Part shown: positions 21,461 through 32,653 of the stretch, piece after piece | Layout: each line of letters opens with the position of its first letter | How positions within the stretch are numbered: the first letter of the stretch is position 1 | Origin: Thamnaconus septentrionalis | Lineage: Eukaryota; Chordata; Actinopteri; Tetraodontiformes; Monacanthidae | Direction of reading: 5' to 3' | DNA: 64,000 nt | Assembly (NCBI GenBank): GCA_009823395.1 | Contig: CM020501.1 | Span: 636,861-700,860 of the forward strand | Program-made: the position numbers and the translations under genes | The notes under the pieces: generated by a model | The model's input: the letters and a program-made list of their open reading frames with translations, nothing else | What the model was told of the DNA's origin: nothing | Databases searched by the model: none

Positions 21461-22922
21461 GGGGACCTATTATACTAATCTTCGGGCCTTTGAATTTGAT
21501 TTCTGGCCCCTCCAGAGCAGCAACACACACGGTTACCCTCACTGAAAGCTTTGTAGATTTGTGTCTCTCCCTGCATCGCTTCCTCGTATTTCCTGCATCC
21601 CACAAAAACGCTCTGTTTTACTTCACTCCACCCCCGGCCACCTCTGTGTACGCCTCCCGACCAGCCCACTCCGCTGTGATTGGTCACACTCTTGGTCGCT
21701 GCTGAGCCACACTTCCTCAGTTTGCCGGTGCGGGAGATAAGAGTAAACAGTAAACTTTACGACAAGGTCACAATTTAAACACTTACCGTCAAGAAGGCTT
21801 CACCCTTTAGCAGCAGTTTACCTGCTAATCCAGCTTCGTACGGACCCAGCGTAGGCTGTGCTACAACCGCAAGGCGGACCGAAGATTCTGGACATTTTTT
21901 TTGTGCCTTCCGTGTCCCCAGAAGCATATTTTACTTTGTGTACTGACCGTGTTTCTGTTTCTGTTTAAAATTTTTGTGAGATATTTTAATAGGGCTTAGA
22001 ATGATTTTATTTCATACTGTTGACTTGTTTCAAAACACTGTCCTAGCAGAGAAAAAATGGACGCTGAAACGATCACTTGAGTTGTAGAGTTGTTTATTAT
22101 TAGGCAAGAATATCCGCACAACTTAAGTCCACACAAAGCACAAAACAGGAAGAGCTCTATACAACCGATGTTAACATGCTGGCAGCGTGAAAATCGCTAT
22201 AAGGAGCGAAACTTGCGAGTCGCTGCTTCTTCAGTTTCACTGCCAGCGAACACAACACACGAGCAGAGCACGGAGTTAGCGGTGGTGGCTAACAGTTCAT
22301 CAACACAATTCAGCGGTTGTACGTTGCAAATAGTCTTAAAACTAAAGTTGCTAGAGGTCACAATACACTCACAGTCCTCATACATGTTTTCAAATATTGC
22401 CATGGCTGACTATTCTCTCGTCGTCCACCGGCCGAGTCGAGCCCGTCTCCCTCCTGTTGCCCACTGGGCCGGTGTTCCATCGCAACTGCTGAACAAACCT
22501 CCAACATTTTCTCTGTTCGTTCCACTCCGACGGTTGTGGTCCTTGGTGCTTTGGTAGTTGCTCAGCAGTCGCTCGGTATTTTTTTTTTTTTTTTCAATTT
22601 CCCTCACAGAAAAAAAAAAATTCTTGGAGCAGCGCACTGCGACATCACTTCCGGGGCAGAGCGGGGGAGGGCGGAACCATTCCGAGAGTATGCCTGAGCA
22701 TGGCCATGTAAGGAAATCCGACGCACTTTGACGTCAATGCGTCCCCAATGTTAAAAAAAACTCTGTGAAACAAAGCGTTCAGAACCATGCCCAAGAACTT
22801 GCAGGGCTCACGTCCAAACGCATGAACCTCATTATTTGACGATTTGGCATTGTTTGACAATGGATTCAACATTGTAACAGTATTTAGAGCTCAGAAAAGT
22901 GGAAAAGCATCATAGGTGTGCT
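21461..22922. mobile_element. TTAA-flanked non-autonomous DNA transposon (Kolobok or piggyBac type)
   Basis: Flanked by TTAA at 21457-21460 and 22923-22926. Left end AAGGGGACCTATTATAC, right complement AAGCACACCTATGATGC. Both TTAA-specific superfamilies are possible; I lean to Kolobok from the AGGGGACCTATTAT terminus. At 1462 bp it has no transposase frame. Its interior has A- and T-runs at 22579-22620. Confidence 0.75.
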
Positions 22923-23160
22923 TTAACATCCATGTTTGAGATTTTAAAAAAAGCACAAAAGGTAAGTTGTAACTTAACTATTGCTGCAGCAGAATACATC
23001 AGAGTGTGGGAGTGACCTTGAGGTGTGACCTCTGACCCCGACTTCCTCTCCTCATGCTGCTCCTTGGGGAGGCGGAGCCTAGCACAGCTGGATCCGCCCC
23101 CTTCACACTGCTGGCTGACTGACCTCCTGACCTCCAGGGGGCAGAAGAAGAGGACAATCA

Positions 23161-23612
23161 ATGACACCTGGTGAGTCCTCCTTCGTCCTCCTCTACTTAC
23201 TCTTCTTCTTTCTCATCCACTTCCTCCTCTACTTCCTCCTCCACCTCTACCTCTTCTTCCTCTTCCTCCTCACCTTCTTCTTCCTTCTGTTCTTGTCCCT
23301 CGTCTTCCTCCTCTTCTGCTTCTTCTTCCTACTCCTCTACTTCCTCCTCCACCTCCTCCTCTTCACCTTCCTCTTCTTTCTTTTCCTCCTCCACCTCTTC
23401 TTCCTCTCCTTCACCTACTCCTCCTTTTCTTCCTCCTCTACTTCTCCTTCCTTCTCCTCTTCTTTTTGCTCCTGCACGTCTTCTCCCTTCTCCTCCTCCT
23501 CCTCCCCCTCATCTTCTTCCCCTTCCTCCTTCTCTCCTTCTTCTTCCTCCTCCTCAACCTCCACCCTCCTCCTCCTCCTCCTCCTCCTCCCCCTCCTCTT
23601 TTCGTCTCTTCA
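23161..23612. repeat. 450-bp polypyrimidine (CTCCTC/CTTCTT) tract
   Basis: The plus strand is almost entirely C and T for about 430 bp, with occasional A. It gives spurious poly-Ser and poly-Leu/Phe frames. Long mirror-like pyrimidine tracts can form triplex H-DNA. Confidence 0.9.
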
Positions 23613-24189
23613 GCCCTTTTCAATCTTTAGTGGATTCATTTAATGGCCTGTCGCCTTGCTGGCCGCACTAAAGGAGGCGGCTCATCTTGATACTGACCTT
23701 CCCCCACGCCCCCACCGTACAGGCGGTGGTGATGGAGGCGTCGCGCCGTATTGTTTGAACAGCGTTTTTATTAATCCGAGCGTCTCTCTTTAATATTGAC
23801 ACGAGGCAGCAGGAGGCGCTGGAGCCAATTACACACATGACTGGCTTGGTCGCCGCCGCCACTGCCGCCACCACCACGCCGCCGTTATCGCCACATTGCC
23901 AATTGCGACGTGGTAGCGGCCGCCCATGTCGTTTTGCATTTCAATTAAAAGGGGGCGGAGCCACTCCTTTTATTCAGAGTCAGCAGGCAGCCGAGGATAC
24001 CCACCCCACCGAACCCCCACCCCACTGCCCCTCACTCACCACCGCACACTGCCGCTGTCACCTCGCCCTGTTTGCTGCTGGAGTCCAGCACACAAACAGG
24101 ATGCCGCTTGCATGCCGGTCTCTGAGTCTCCGCCTCTGTCTGTCACATGAGAGTGAGGTCGCAGGACAGCACTTCCTGTTCCTGCTGCA
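23613..24189. other. Gene-free stretch with possible conserved islet
   Basis: At 23745-23835 and 23890-23955, AT-rich words (TTTTTATTAATCCGAG, TTTAATATTGAC, TTTGCATTTCAATTAAAAGG) sit in GC-rich DNA. This resembles a developmental non-coding element; no alignment was available. Confidence 0.3.
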
Positions 24190-24197
24190 GTCTGGAG

Positions 24198-25056
24198 TAG
24201 GGCTGGTAAATTAATATTCGAATTTCCAATATTCTTCGAATATGGGGAAAAAATGTAAAAAGTAATAATCAAATGTTGTACAAAATGTTATTTTTACCTA
24301 TCAGAGCAGTGCGTGCGTTGACTCTCTTCCGCTGTGTGTGTCCCATGGTGCGCTCCTTACTAGCCTATGTAGCTGCAGTCACACATCACAACAAGGAAGC
24401 AAGGACTGCTCCCCAGCCCAACCCACTACAACTGTTTATACACCAGAGCATAGCTAATGTGATGAGCAGAAAATGTATGAAAAACAAAAGCAAGGCAGCG
24501 AGCTGCGGAATGGGAATCCGGTGAAGCCAACAACTCCACCATGGACAAAGTGATCGTTAAGCCCGATAACGTGAAAAGTACTCTGTGGCGCTTGGATCCT
24601 GGTCAGTTGGAGGTAAAGTTGTCCACAAATCCAAGGCTACAGAGGTGGTATATCACTCTACTACCACAAATCTGAAGCTGCATTTAGTAAATGTGCACCC
24701 TGCCGAATGGAACAAAGTCGGTGAAGAAGAGACAGAGGGCCCGCTTTCCAAAGAACCTAAGCTAACTGCCTTTTACAGCCAGAGAGTGTACTTTTTTGCA
24801 TTATTTCGAATTGAAGTTGCATTGAATGTCACATGTTGAACATGACCTTGAATTTTGATTGGTCGTTTTTTCGTGACATTTGGCAATGTGTGCTCTCCGG
24901 TGGATATAAAGGTGTACTGTTTACAATAACAAGTCGTTTTCTCTGGGGGAAAAAATATATAAAAATGCTATTATTAATATTTGAATATATTTGATATTCG
25001 GGCCCATTTTAAGATCAAAATTCAAATTTAATTTCTGAGCAATGTTACCAGCCCCA
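24198..25056 (+). mobile_element. hAT element with imperfect 8-bp target duplication
   Basis: TIRs TAGGGCTGGTAA (24198) and TTACCAGCCCCA (ending 25056). Flanked by GTCTGGAG (24190-24197) and GTCAGGAG (25057-25064), one mismatch. The interior holds a BED zinc-finger remnant. The element is 859 bp and non-autonomous. Confidence 0.85.
24539..24780 (+). pseudogene. BED-type zinc-finger remnant of a hAT transposase
   Basis: The plus strand has a start MDKVIVKPDN at 24541 and, after a frame change, KSKATEVVYHSTTTNLKLHL followed by VNVHPAEW. The 'YHS.TTNL..HL...HP' half of a BED finger is kept. The expected C..C half (VCRLC-like) is missing between KSKA and TEVVYH, so the finger cannot bind zinc. 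The catalytic domain is absent. Confidence 0.65.
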
Positions 25057-25064
25057 GTCAGGAG

Positions 25065-25322
25065 TAGGGGTTATACGGGGGAGCTGTCAGTGTGACAACA
25101 GCAAAGGCAGAAAAGAGAAAATAAAAGAACAACAAAAAAAAAGGCAATGCAATTACCAAGTTAATTGTGTCGGTAGCGGAGCGGCGAAGATGAGGAACAG
25201 CCGATGAAGGGAGGTGAGGGGGGAGGAAGTGACACCTGGCTGACATTGGGCTGACCCACCATTTATCAGAGGATAAACAGCAGATCAGTTGACCGCCACG
25301 CCACTGGCTGCTGCTCCTGATT

Positions 25323-25323
<1 letters not shown>
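25065..25323. other. Gene-free stretch
   Basis: An AT-rich islet at 25145-25175 (AATGCAATTACCAAGTTAATTG); no gene. Confidence 0.35.
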
Positions 25324-25354
<31 letters not shown>

Positions 25355-25615
25355 GGGGGTGGTGAATTACGTGAATTATCAGTGAGCAGGACAATCGATT
25401 TGGATTGCTGAGGGAGGGAGGAGGAGGAAGAGAAGGGAATCCCCTCCCCAGTTCTATTTGGGGGAGGAGCCTGACATGTAGCCTGAGGTGATAACAGTAA
25501 ATATGACACCAGCACAAGATGCTTCTGCAAATGCTGTGTGTGTATGTGTGTGTGCATGTAAGTGTATGTGTGTGCGTGTAGGTTAGTGTGTGTGTGTGCG
25601 CACACACGCACATAC
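25324..25615. repeat. GT microsatellites
   Basis: (GT)n 25324-25353 and interrupted GT/TATG at 25535-25600, which then flips to CACA near 25602-25612. Confidence 0.85.
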
Positions 25616-26179
25616 AAGCGCACTCCCATCAGGGCACCGCAGCAGCACAGTCTTTCTGGGGAATAGCAGCTGTGGCGGTGGTGGATTTGGCGGGATTGGA
25701 AGCCCCACCCCCCGCGGCGGCGCCTGGGTGTCTCCGGTGGGCTCAGTCATCTCAGACGGAGCGGCGGCGGTGGCGTTGATGGCAGTGGCACTGTCCCCGC
25801 CCCCCGGGCGGCATGCAGATGGGCTCATGTGTGGAGAAATGAGCCGCGAGCGAATCAACACCAGCGGTGGCGTGCGGCGTTCTGTTTACCTCTCTCGCCC
25901 CCTCCTTTCTCTCTCCCTCTCTCTCTCTCTCTTCTCATCTCATCTATTCACCCCCCTTCGCCCTCACTATCTCTGCCCCCCGACGGCGGCCATGCCTTGG
26001 CGGGGGGCTACTGGAAAATCTGCCTCTTCACGCCTCGCCGCGCATCCTGTAAGTCACATGGTAAATCTTTTTGTTTTGTTTGTGTATCCAAAACAGGAAG
26101 TGGAGCCTGAGGTCAGTGCCACAGACAGGAGGTTACCTCTTCAGTCAGATCAGCCAATGACATCCTCACAACCATCAGG
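25616..26179. other. GC-rich gene-free stretch
   Basis: GGCGGCGGTGG-type words and a (TC)n at 25905-25935. A 210-codon plus-strand frame starting at 25590 is not similar to any family I recognise and runs through simple repeats. Confidence 0.4.
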
Positions 26180-26720
26180 TGCTGGCTGTCAATCTGGTCC
26201 TAGCTCTGGCCCTAGGTCTTAGTGCTGGTCCTGGCTGCCAACCTAGTCTTGGTTCCAGTCCCTGCCCCGATCCTGGTCCTAGTCCTGGTTCTAGTCCTGG
26301 TCCTAGCCCCTGTCCCAGTCCCCATCCTAGTCCTAGTCCTGGTCCTAGTCCCTGTCCCTGTCCCCATCCTGGTCCTAGTCCTGGTCCCAGTCCTGGACCC
26401 ATCCCTGCCTTGGTCCTTGTTCTTCTCCATCTGCTAGTCCTGTTCCAGGTACAGGTCTTACTGCCCATCCTGGTCTGAGTCCCAGTCCCAGTCCTGGTCC
26501 AGGTCCCAGTCCTAGTCTTTGTCCTTGTCCCAATCCCCATCTATGGCTTAGTCTGAGTTATTCTCTCACTCTTAGTCCTGGTCCAGGTCCAAGTGCCCAT
26601 CCTGGTCCTGATCCCAGTCCGTCTTGCTCTTTGTCCTGGTCCAGTTTCTAGTCGTTGTCCTTGTCTAAGTCCTAAACCTTCTTCTAGTCCCAGTCCCTGT
26701 CCTGGTCCCAGTCCCGGTCG
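26180..26720. repeat. GGTCCTAGTCCT-type minisatellite
   Basis: About 540 bp made of 6-bp words GTCCTG/GTCCTA/GTCCCA/GTCCCC in 12-bp higher-order units, densest at 26255-26400. It produces Pro-Gly-Pro-Ser and Leu-Val frames on the plus strand and Arg-Thr-rich frames on the minus; these are not genes. Confidence 0.9.
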
Positions 26721-27057
26721 ACCAAGCTTTGTTGGCCTGCCCAGAGTGCAGGTTCTGAGATTTTGTCCGGTTTGTCCTGAGCTCCGCCCCCGTGAGAAAA
26801 TCCAATAGACCAACCTTAGAGAAAGAGCTAGTGGTGACGGTGGGTCGCTAGTCGGCTGTTGCATGTTTAGCGTCATGTTATCAAGCTGTTGACAGTTACA
26901 ACCACTTGTAATAGCAGCTCCGATCCACACTGCTAGTAGTAGCGCCTCACGCTACACACACACAGACACACATACACAGACACACTGTGTTAATTGGAGG
27001 AGTGTCTGGCGATGACGTCGGCCGCAAATAGCTCCCCGACTGGACACATCCAGTCGT
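26721..27057. other. Gene-free stretch
   Basis: Contains short CA runs at about 26954-26985. Nothing else recognised. Confidence 0.4.
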
Positions 27058-27118
27058 TTGCTGCTGCTGCTGCTGCTGCCTCCGCTGCTGCCACTGCCGC
27101 CACTGCTGCTGCTGCTCC
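27058..27118. repeat. CTG/CCGCTG trinucleotide repeat
   Basis: Interrupted CTG repeat. Confidence 0.85.
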
Positions 27119-27282
27119 AGAGGTTTGTTCTAATTGAAACACATGATTGTGACAGCTTGTTCCTGCTCTGACTCCCAGTGAACCATATCTGATTCCTCAT
27201 TAGCTCATTATCATCGCTAATGCAAATAAAGCACCTTTCAGCCGCTGCCGCTCGTAGGGTCATTAATCAGCTGGTTGGGGAC
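27119..27282. promoter_or_regulatory. Candidate conserved non-coding element
   Basis: Free of simple repeats and rich in homeodomain-like cores (CTAATTGAAAC, CATTAGCTCATTATC, CATTAATCAG) with a canonical POU octamer ATGCAAAT at 27220-27227. This composition resembles vertebrate developmental enhancers. It is inference without alignment. Confidence 0.35.
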
Positions 27283-27875
27283 ATCCCACAGCTCTTGGCG
27301 CTCAGCTGGCGCTATGCTACTTCTCCTGCTGCTGCTACTGTCCAATCAAGAGAGGAGAAAGACGGACAGAGAAGAGGAAGGAAGGGCGGACGACCTCCAC
27401 TTTCAAACTGAAAAACTGATCAATCTCTCATTTATAACAATGCAGCGCCCTCAACCATGTCAATCGAAGGTTAGCAGCTGGTTAGCGTGCGGCTAGCGGT
27501 GTGAAGTCCTGGGTCACATGTATCCGAGCTCACCTCCACCCAAGCACCATGTTGCTGTTGACACCTTCATCTTCAACCAGGTGGTGGTGCAGTGTGGACG
27601 AGATAGCAGGCGTGACCTTCACTTCCAGCAGATAAAAAACACAAGTGACGCACAAGATTTATCTTCTCTCACCAAGTAAAAACAAAAAAGGTTGCCTGGT
27701 GGCGGCCAATCATAGTGGGGGATCTGAAAAATAAAATAAAAACATTCAGGATGATCCATCATGCTGGCACCTGAGGAATTATGGGTATTCAACTCAGAAG
27801 AAAAGCTGTAAATAAACAGCCTCCAAAGGTCACTGGGAAGAGTTGTTGCCGAAGGTCCGTCTGTAGCAGCCTATG
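27283..27875. other. Gene-free stretch
   Basis: A short CTG/CTC run near 27325-27342 and an AATAAAATAAAA run at 27727-27741. No gene recognised. Confidence 0.4.
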
Positions 27876-27876
27876 G

Positions 27877-27929
<53 letters not shown>

Positions 27930-27953
27930 GTAATAATGATGATGATGATGATA
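27876..27953. repeat. (GAT)n trinucleotide microsatellite
   Basis: Nearly perfect for about 54 bp, then a GGTAATAAT interruption and five more units. Confidence 0.95.
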
Positions 27954-28792
27954 GAGAGCTGCAGCTCCAGATGAACTCCTCCACCTCCCTCCATTGTTCT
28001 ACTACGTTTCCCAGGAGCTCCAGTGCCCAGCGTGCTCAGAGTGCTGCCTCGTGTTCACACGGTGGGGTGTGGAGGGGTAAGTGGGAGTCCTCACGCCCCC
28101 CACGCTGAGCCAGCGTGACATCAGACAGGTTAAAAGCACAGGTCACCTAGCTAACTGCTAGTCAGAGCTAGCAGCACAGTAGGTGTGTGTCCTGTGTTCT
28201 GATGCTCACTGCGAAGCACAGCACAGTGGCAGAGTGCAGAGTGCAGAGAGAGGGAGGGTGAAGCCAAGTGGTTCCAGAGTTTATCTTAGGTTGAGTTAGC
28301 CTGGTGGCAGCTGCGCTGACATGATCATCCTGCTGCTGGAGGTCTGGTCACACCAGCAGGGAGGGAGGGAAGACAGCGGCTCCTGGAGAGGATGGGACGG
28401 TTCCTGGCCTGGAGGGTTCTGAGTCTGCTTCTGGTTCTGGTTCTGGGCTGCTACAGACACACAGTGGCGTCTTTGTTGAAGCCACTTCCTGCTCCAGTTG
28501 GGCACCGTCTCCACACGCCTGCTTCCAGTTAGCAGTGGCTGCCGGGAAGGTGGGTTAGGGCGGGGTCCACTCTTTATTTTTCTGCAAAAGAGCAGTCAAG
28601 ATGCAAAAACATTGTCCACAAATTTTAGTGCAGCACGTGTGTGTGAAATCGTGTGTGAGTGTGTGTGTGAGAGTGAGTGTGAGTGAGAGTGTGTGTGTGA
28701 TTGTGTGTGGGAAGAAAGGGGTCCGCAGACTCACTTGTAAAACAATCAGAAAACCATTACAGTGTCAGCGTGCAGACCGCCCAACCTGCCTG

Positions 28793-28824
<32 letters not shown>

Positions 28825-30357
28825 GAAACATCTGAAGGAACCTTCATAACTCATAAAATTGTTCACAGCTGATGATCGTTATCTGTGTGTGTGTGTGTGT
28901 GTGTGCGTGCGTGCATGCATGCTCCCTCGCTTCCTCTCTCCCTCACTCACTGACTCAGTGCTACACTGTTATTGGATCCCGATCAAGTGACCCGTTAGTG
29001 CCGCGGCTAATCACTGACAGCGCTGCTCTTTCTCAGGCTCGGTGGGGAACAGGGGTCAGAGGTCACCTTCACAATTAGTTAAACCTGACAGGCTCCATCG
29101 TCTGACCTGCCACAGGTGCCCCCTCCCCTTCCACCAACCCCCTGCCCCTCCTCATCACTCAGCACTTCCTGAAGGGAGCGGGTGGGGGTGGGGGGGTCAG
29201 GGGGTCCTTCTGCTGCCCCCCCCCGCCCAGGACCAGCTTGGGTTCCAGACGTGCAGCATCACCAACTGTCAGTCAAAACTGTTTCATCTTCCAGTGGAAG
29301 CCTCTCCCTCCAGTGAGAGAAAGCCCCTCCCTCCAGGGGGAGGAAGCTGCTGCTCCCTCTGGATTGGTGGAATGTGGAACCTCTTCCAGAAAGAAAACAT
29401 CTCCATTCTGAGCCTGCGCTTCGCTCCCTGGGACTTCCAAGTCTCACGAGTAGCCCCCCTCCACCATGGTGCCTGATGGGTATTGTGTGTCTGCGCCAAG
29501 AGCTTCACCTCCTTGGCAGTGTCACCTGCCTGCGGCCACGGTGGAGCCTCGGCCAGCTGGGAAGGAAGCTGCTGCTGCTGCTGCTGCTGCTCCTCAGTGC
29601 CCCCTGCAGGATGACGAACCCCCCACACCCCCTACACACACGCGGCCCCGCCCCCGCCCCCATCCTCAGAGCCACAGTGTCTGGGATCCATCTGAGGTCG
29701 CGAGGTGTGGAGGGGGCGGAGCCCAGCACAGCGCCATGTGGCCTGGCCGCCCCGCCAGGAACCCCGTCACACTTGCACTACAGTTGCAGATGAATATTCA
29801 TGCAGCGGGGGGTGCCGACGTGTGGGGGACGGAGGCGTGCGTGTGTGTGTGGGGCTGTGATTCCCTGACGCTGCTTGTAACACGAGGCTGGGCTCCAGGC
29901 GGCGGCGGCCAAGCTAGTCGCTAGCGTACGCCGCCAAAATGCCGCAGATGTCTTGGCGGCCGCCGTCGTCGCCTGCCGCTCAGAGTGGGCGGGGCCTCAT
30001 CGAGCGGCTGGCCTAGAGGTGAAGTGACGCGTGGCTCTTCAGCGGCCCCCCTGTTTGGCTACCCCGAAGCCGTGACTCCCACCTCGGCTGTGGCCACAGT
30101 GACTAGATTAGCACAGCGGCGACGGCGAGCGGAGCAGAGCGCCACCATCAGCTGGACGGGGGGAACTTGACACATTCACTGTGAACTTGGACGGCGGTGC
30201 AAGGCGGAGGAAACTCTTTCACTTTATGAAAAGTTGACAAAGTCACTGGTCGACTTTTACCCAGAATGCACTTCATTGCTCGGCTGCAGTCACTTATCAC
30301 TCAGTGGAAACACTCCTAAACAACAATTTTTATTTATTAAACAATTATTTAGATATG
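27954..30357. other. Gene-free, GC-rich stretch with many short repeats
   Basis: Holds interrupted GT/GA at 28638-28715, (CA)n 28793-28821, (GT)n 28884-28920, G-runs at 29180-29225 and (CTG)n 29569-29590. The frames at 29042-29924 have no family likeness and cross these repeats. No splice-bounded exon could be supported. Confidence 0.45.
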
Positions 30358-30450
30358 TACCGTAATTTCCGGACTTTAAAGCGCACCTGAATATAAGCCA
30401 CAGCAGAACATGGGAAAAAAGTAGTGGCTTATAGCCTGGAAATTACGGTA
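30358..30450. mobile_element. 93-bp Tc1/mariner-like MITE
   Basis: Perfect 13-bp inverted ends TACCGTAATTTCC and GGAAATTACGGTA, consistent with TA target duplication plus an 11-bp TIR. The interior (GGACTTTAAAGCGCACC…) contains inverted 'ATATAAGCCAC/GTGGCTTATA' words. Confidence 0.8.
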
Positions 30451-30463
30451 TATATTTTGAATG

Positions 30464-30494
<31 letters not shown>

Positions 30495-30510
30495 TTATGT
30501 ATATGTGTTT

Positions 30511-30879
30511 CATTCATCTTCTATGCCCGCTTATTCCAATTCAGGGTCACGGGGGTCTGCTGGAGCCTATCCCAGCTATCTTAGGGCGAAGGCAGGGTGA
30601 CACCCTGGACAAGTCGCCAGTTCATCGCAGGGCCACATAGAAACAAACAACCATTCACACTCACATGCACACCTACGGACAATTTACAGTGTTCAATTGA
30701 CCTCACATGCATGTTTTTGGACAGTGGGAGGAAGCCGGAGAACCCGGAGAGAACCCACGCAGACACAGGAGAACATGCAAACTCCACACAGAAAGGTCAC
30801 AGGCCCGGGCCCCGGAATCGAACCCACGACCTTCTTGCTGTGAGGCGGCAGCGCTAACCACTGCGCCACCGTGTCGCCC
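30511..30879 (-). mobile_element. tRNA-derived SINE, full length, with 12-bp target duplication
   Basis: On the minus strand the head begins GGGCGACACGGTGGCGCAGT with an A-box-like TGGCGCAGTGG and a B-box GGTTCGATTCC (30813-30823). The rest is the conserved body common in fish genomes (GGAGTTTGCATGTTCTCC and GGGATAGGCTCCAGC). A perfect GTATATGTGTTT duplication flanks it at 30499-30510 and 30880-30891. The family resembles the SINE described in zebrafish as mermaid; that name is from memory. Confidence 0.85.
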
Positions 30880-30890
30880 GTATATGTGTT

Positions 30891-30891
<1 letters not shown>

Positions 30892-30926
<35 letters not shown>
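30892..30926. repeat. (TA)n microsatellite
   Basis: Pure TA run between the SINE and the hAT element. Confidence 0.9.
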
Positions 30927-30929
<3 letters not shown>

Positions 30930-32089
30930 GGCGTCAAAGTTAATGCGTTAATTTTTTTATCCCGTGATTAACGCACAGGGTGCTATTTGAACCTTTGGCC
31001 GCTCCGTAGATTGAGGAAACCGGAAGTGAATTGACTCACAGCACAGACTCACACGGTTGCAGCCGGCTTGTAAACACAACAAAAAAAAGAAAAGACACTG
31101 AGCGTAGATGAGCATTAGGAAGGACTAACATGATGGATAAGACGTCAATTGTAAATGGAAAGTTCCTCTTCAAAACCCTGCCAGATGGCAGTCTTGACAG
31201 GACAAAAGTGATATGCATTTACTGTAAAGCTGTATTTAGTTTCCACCGGAGTACGAGCAGTCTTACGTATCACTTGTCTGCGAAGCATACAGCTGACGCG
31301 GAGAGCCCCCGCCCCCTTCTAAGGTAAAGCAAACCACGTTGGATGGTGTGGCACGGAGACCACTGGCCGCGTCCACCACACGCCAACTTTCAACAGCGGT
31401 AGCTAAATGGGTGGCTACGGCTTGCAGGCCAATTAATGTCGTGGAGGACGAGGGTCTGCGCGATATTCGTATCGTCTGACTATGGATGATTATGGCACTG
31501 ACTGTGGATTACTATGGATGCCGAACAGCTGTTATAGGCTATACTGCCTAACTGCACGATATCATTTGAGTCCTGTTCTGTATTGCACTGCCCCCTGTTT
31601 AATGCACACTTTATTTATTGTTTTGATTTCATTTATTTTGTGCATCACAGTTTGATGCAATGCATAGGGGTCATCCTTTTGTGTTAATGGCTGCTGAAAA
31701 AAGGGGATGAATAGTTAAAGTTCAAGTTGAAAAGTAAAATATACAAATTTTGTTAGTGCTAGTAATCATTACTATGTAATGTTACAGTTATGCCCATCTG
31801 TTATCTTTGATGGGCTTGAGTTATAATTATTTTATTTACCCTGTGCATCTTTTGTTTTGTTAGTAGTACTTGTCCTTGCTCCAACACGAATAAACATGCT
31901 GCATTTGCAGAAAGCAAGTATTTGCCTACTCCCATTTTGATATGATTATTAAAAAATGGAAAAATATCAGTTTATGGTAGATTTAGAGCAGATAAAAAAA
32001 TATGCGATTAATTTGAGATTAATCGTGAGTTAACTATGGAAAACCATGCGATTAATCGGATTAATTTTTTTAATCGACTGACAGCTCTA
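30926..32089 (+). mobile_element. hAT element, family C copy 1
   Basis: Left end AAGGGCGTCAAAGTTAATGC, right end complement TAGAGCTGTCAGTCGATTAA. These are the GTCAAAGTTAAYGCGTTAA and CGATTAATCG-type termini of a common fish hAT family. A second copy lies at 56109-57122. TA repeats on both sides mask the target duplication. It carries a BED finger frame. Confidence 0.75.
31130..31327 (+). pseudogene. BED zinc finger of a hAT transposase
   Basis: A 65-codon frame starting MMDKTSIVNGKFLFKTLPDG contains VICIYCKAVFSFHRSTSSLT followed by YHLSAKHT. This is a complete BED signature with both cysteines (C..C), the aromatic/histidine stretch and the H…H pair (HLSAKH). BED fingers bind the transposon ends. 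The frame stops at 31327 and the catalytic RNase H-like region is lost: downstream sequence to 32089 has no hAT core. So this is an orphan DNA-binding domain in a deletion derivative. Confidence 0.75.
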
Positions 32090-32162
<73 letters not shown>

Positions 32163-32190
32163 CATATATATATATACATACATATATGTA
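32090..32190. repeat. (TA)n microsatellite with TACA interruptions
   Basis: TA-rich run of about 100 bp. Confidence 0.9.
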
Positions 32191-32490
32191 TACATTCATT
32201 CATCTTCCATACCCGCTTCTTCCCAAGCTCAGGGTCACGGGGGTGGAGCCTATCCCAGCTGTCATAGGGTGAAGGCAGGGTGACACCCTGGACAAGTCGC
32301 CAGTTGATCGCAGGGCCACATAGAGACAAACAACCATTCACACTCACATGCACACCTACGGACAATTTAGAATGTTCACTTGACCTCACATGCATCTTTC
32401 TTGAGTGTGGTAGGAAGCCGGAGAACCCAGAGGGAACCCACGCAGACACAGGGAGAACATGCAAACTCCACACAGAAAGGCCCCAGGCCA
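32191..32490 (-). mobile_element. tRNA-derived SINE, head-truncated copy
   Basis: Same family and orientation as 30511-30879, but the tRNA-like head is missing after about 32490, where a TA microsatellite begins. Confidence 0.8.
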
Positions 32491-32493
32491 CTG

Positions 32494-32653
<160 letters not shown>

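Noticed and set aside
23161..23671. 160-codon Leu/Phe-rich and Ser-rich frames that could be mistaken for membrane or mucin-like proteins
   Set aside because: Direct products of a polypyrimidine tract, open in several frames at once.
25590..26222. 210-codon plus-strand frame
   Set aside because: Crosses a CT microsatellite and the start of a minisatellite; no recognisable motif and no better codon pattern than neighbours.
29042..29924. Overlapping plus-strand frames in GC-rich DNA
   Set aside because: Both cross a CTG repeat and C-runs; no splice-bounded exon or similarity.
30811..30879. Possible tRNA gene on the minus strand
   Set aside because: Head of the SINE at 30511-30879, shown by the 12-bp duplication around the full element.
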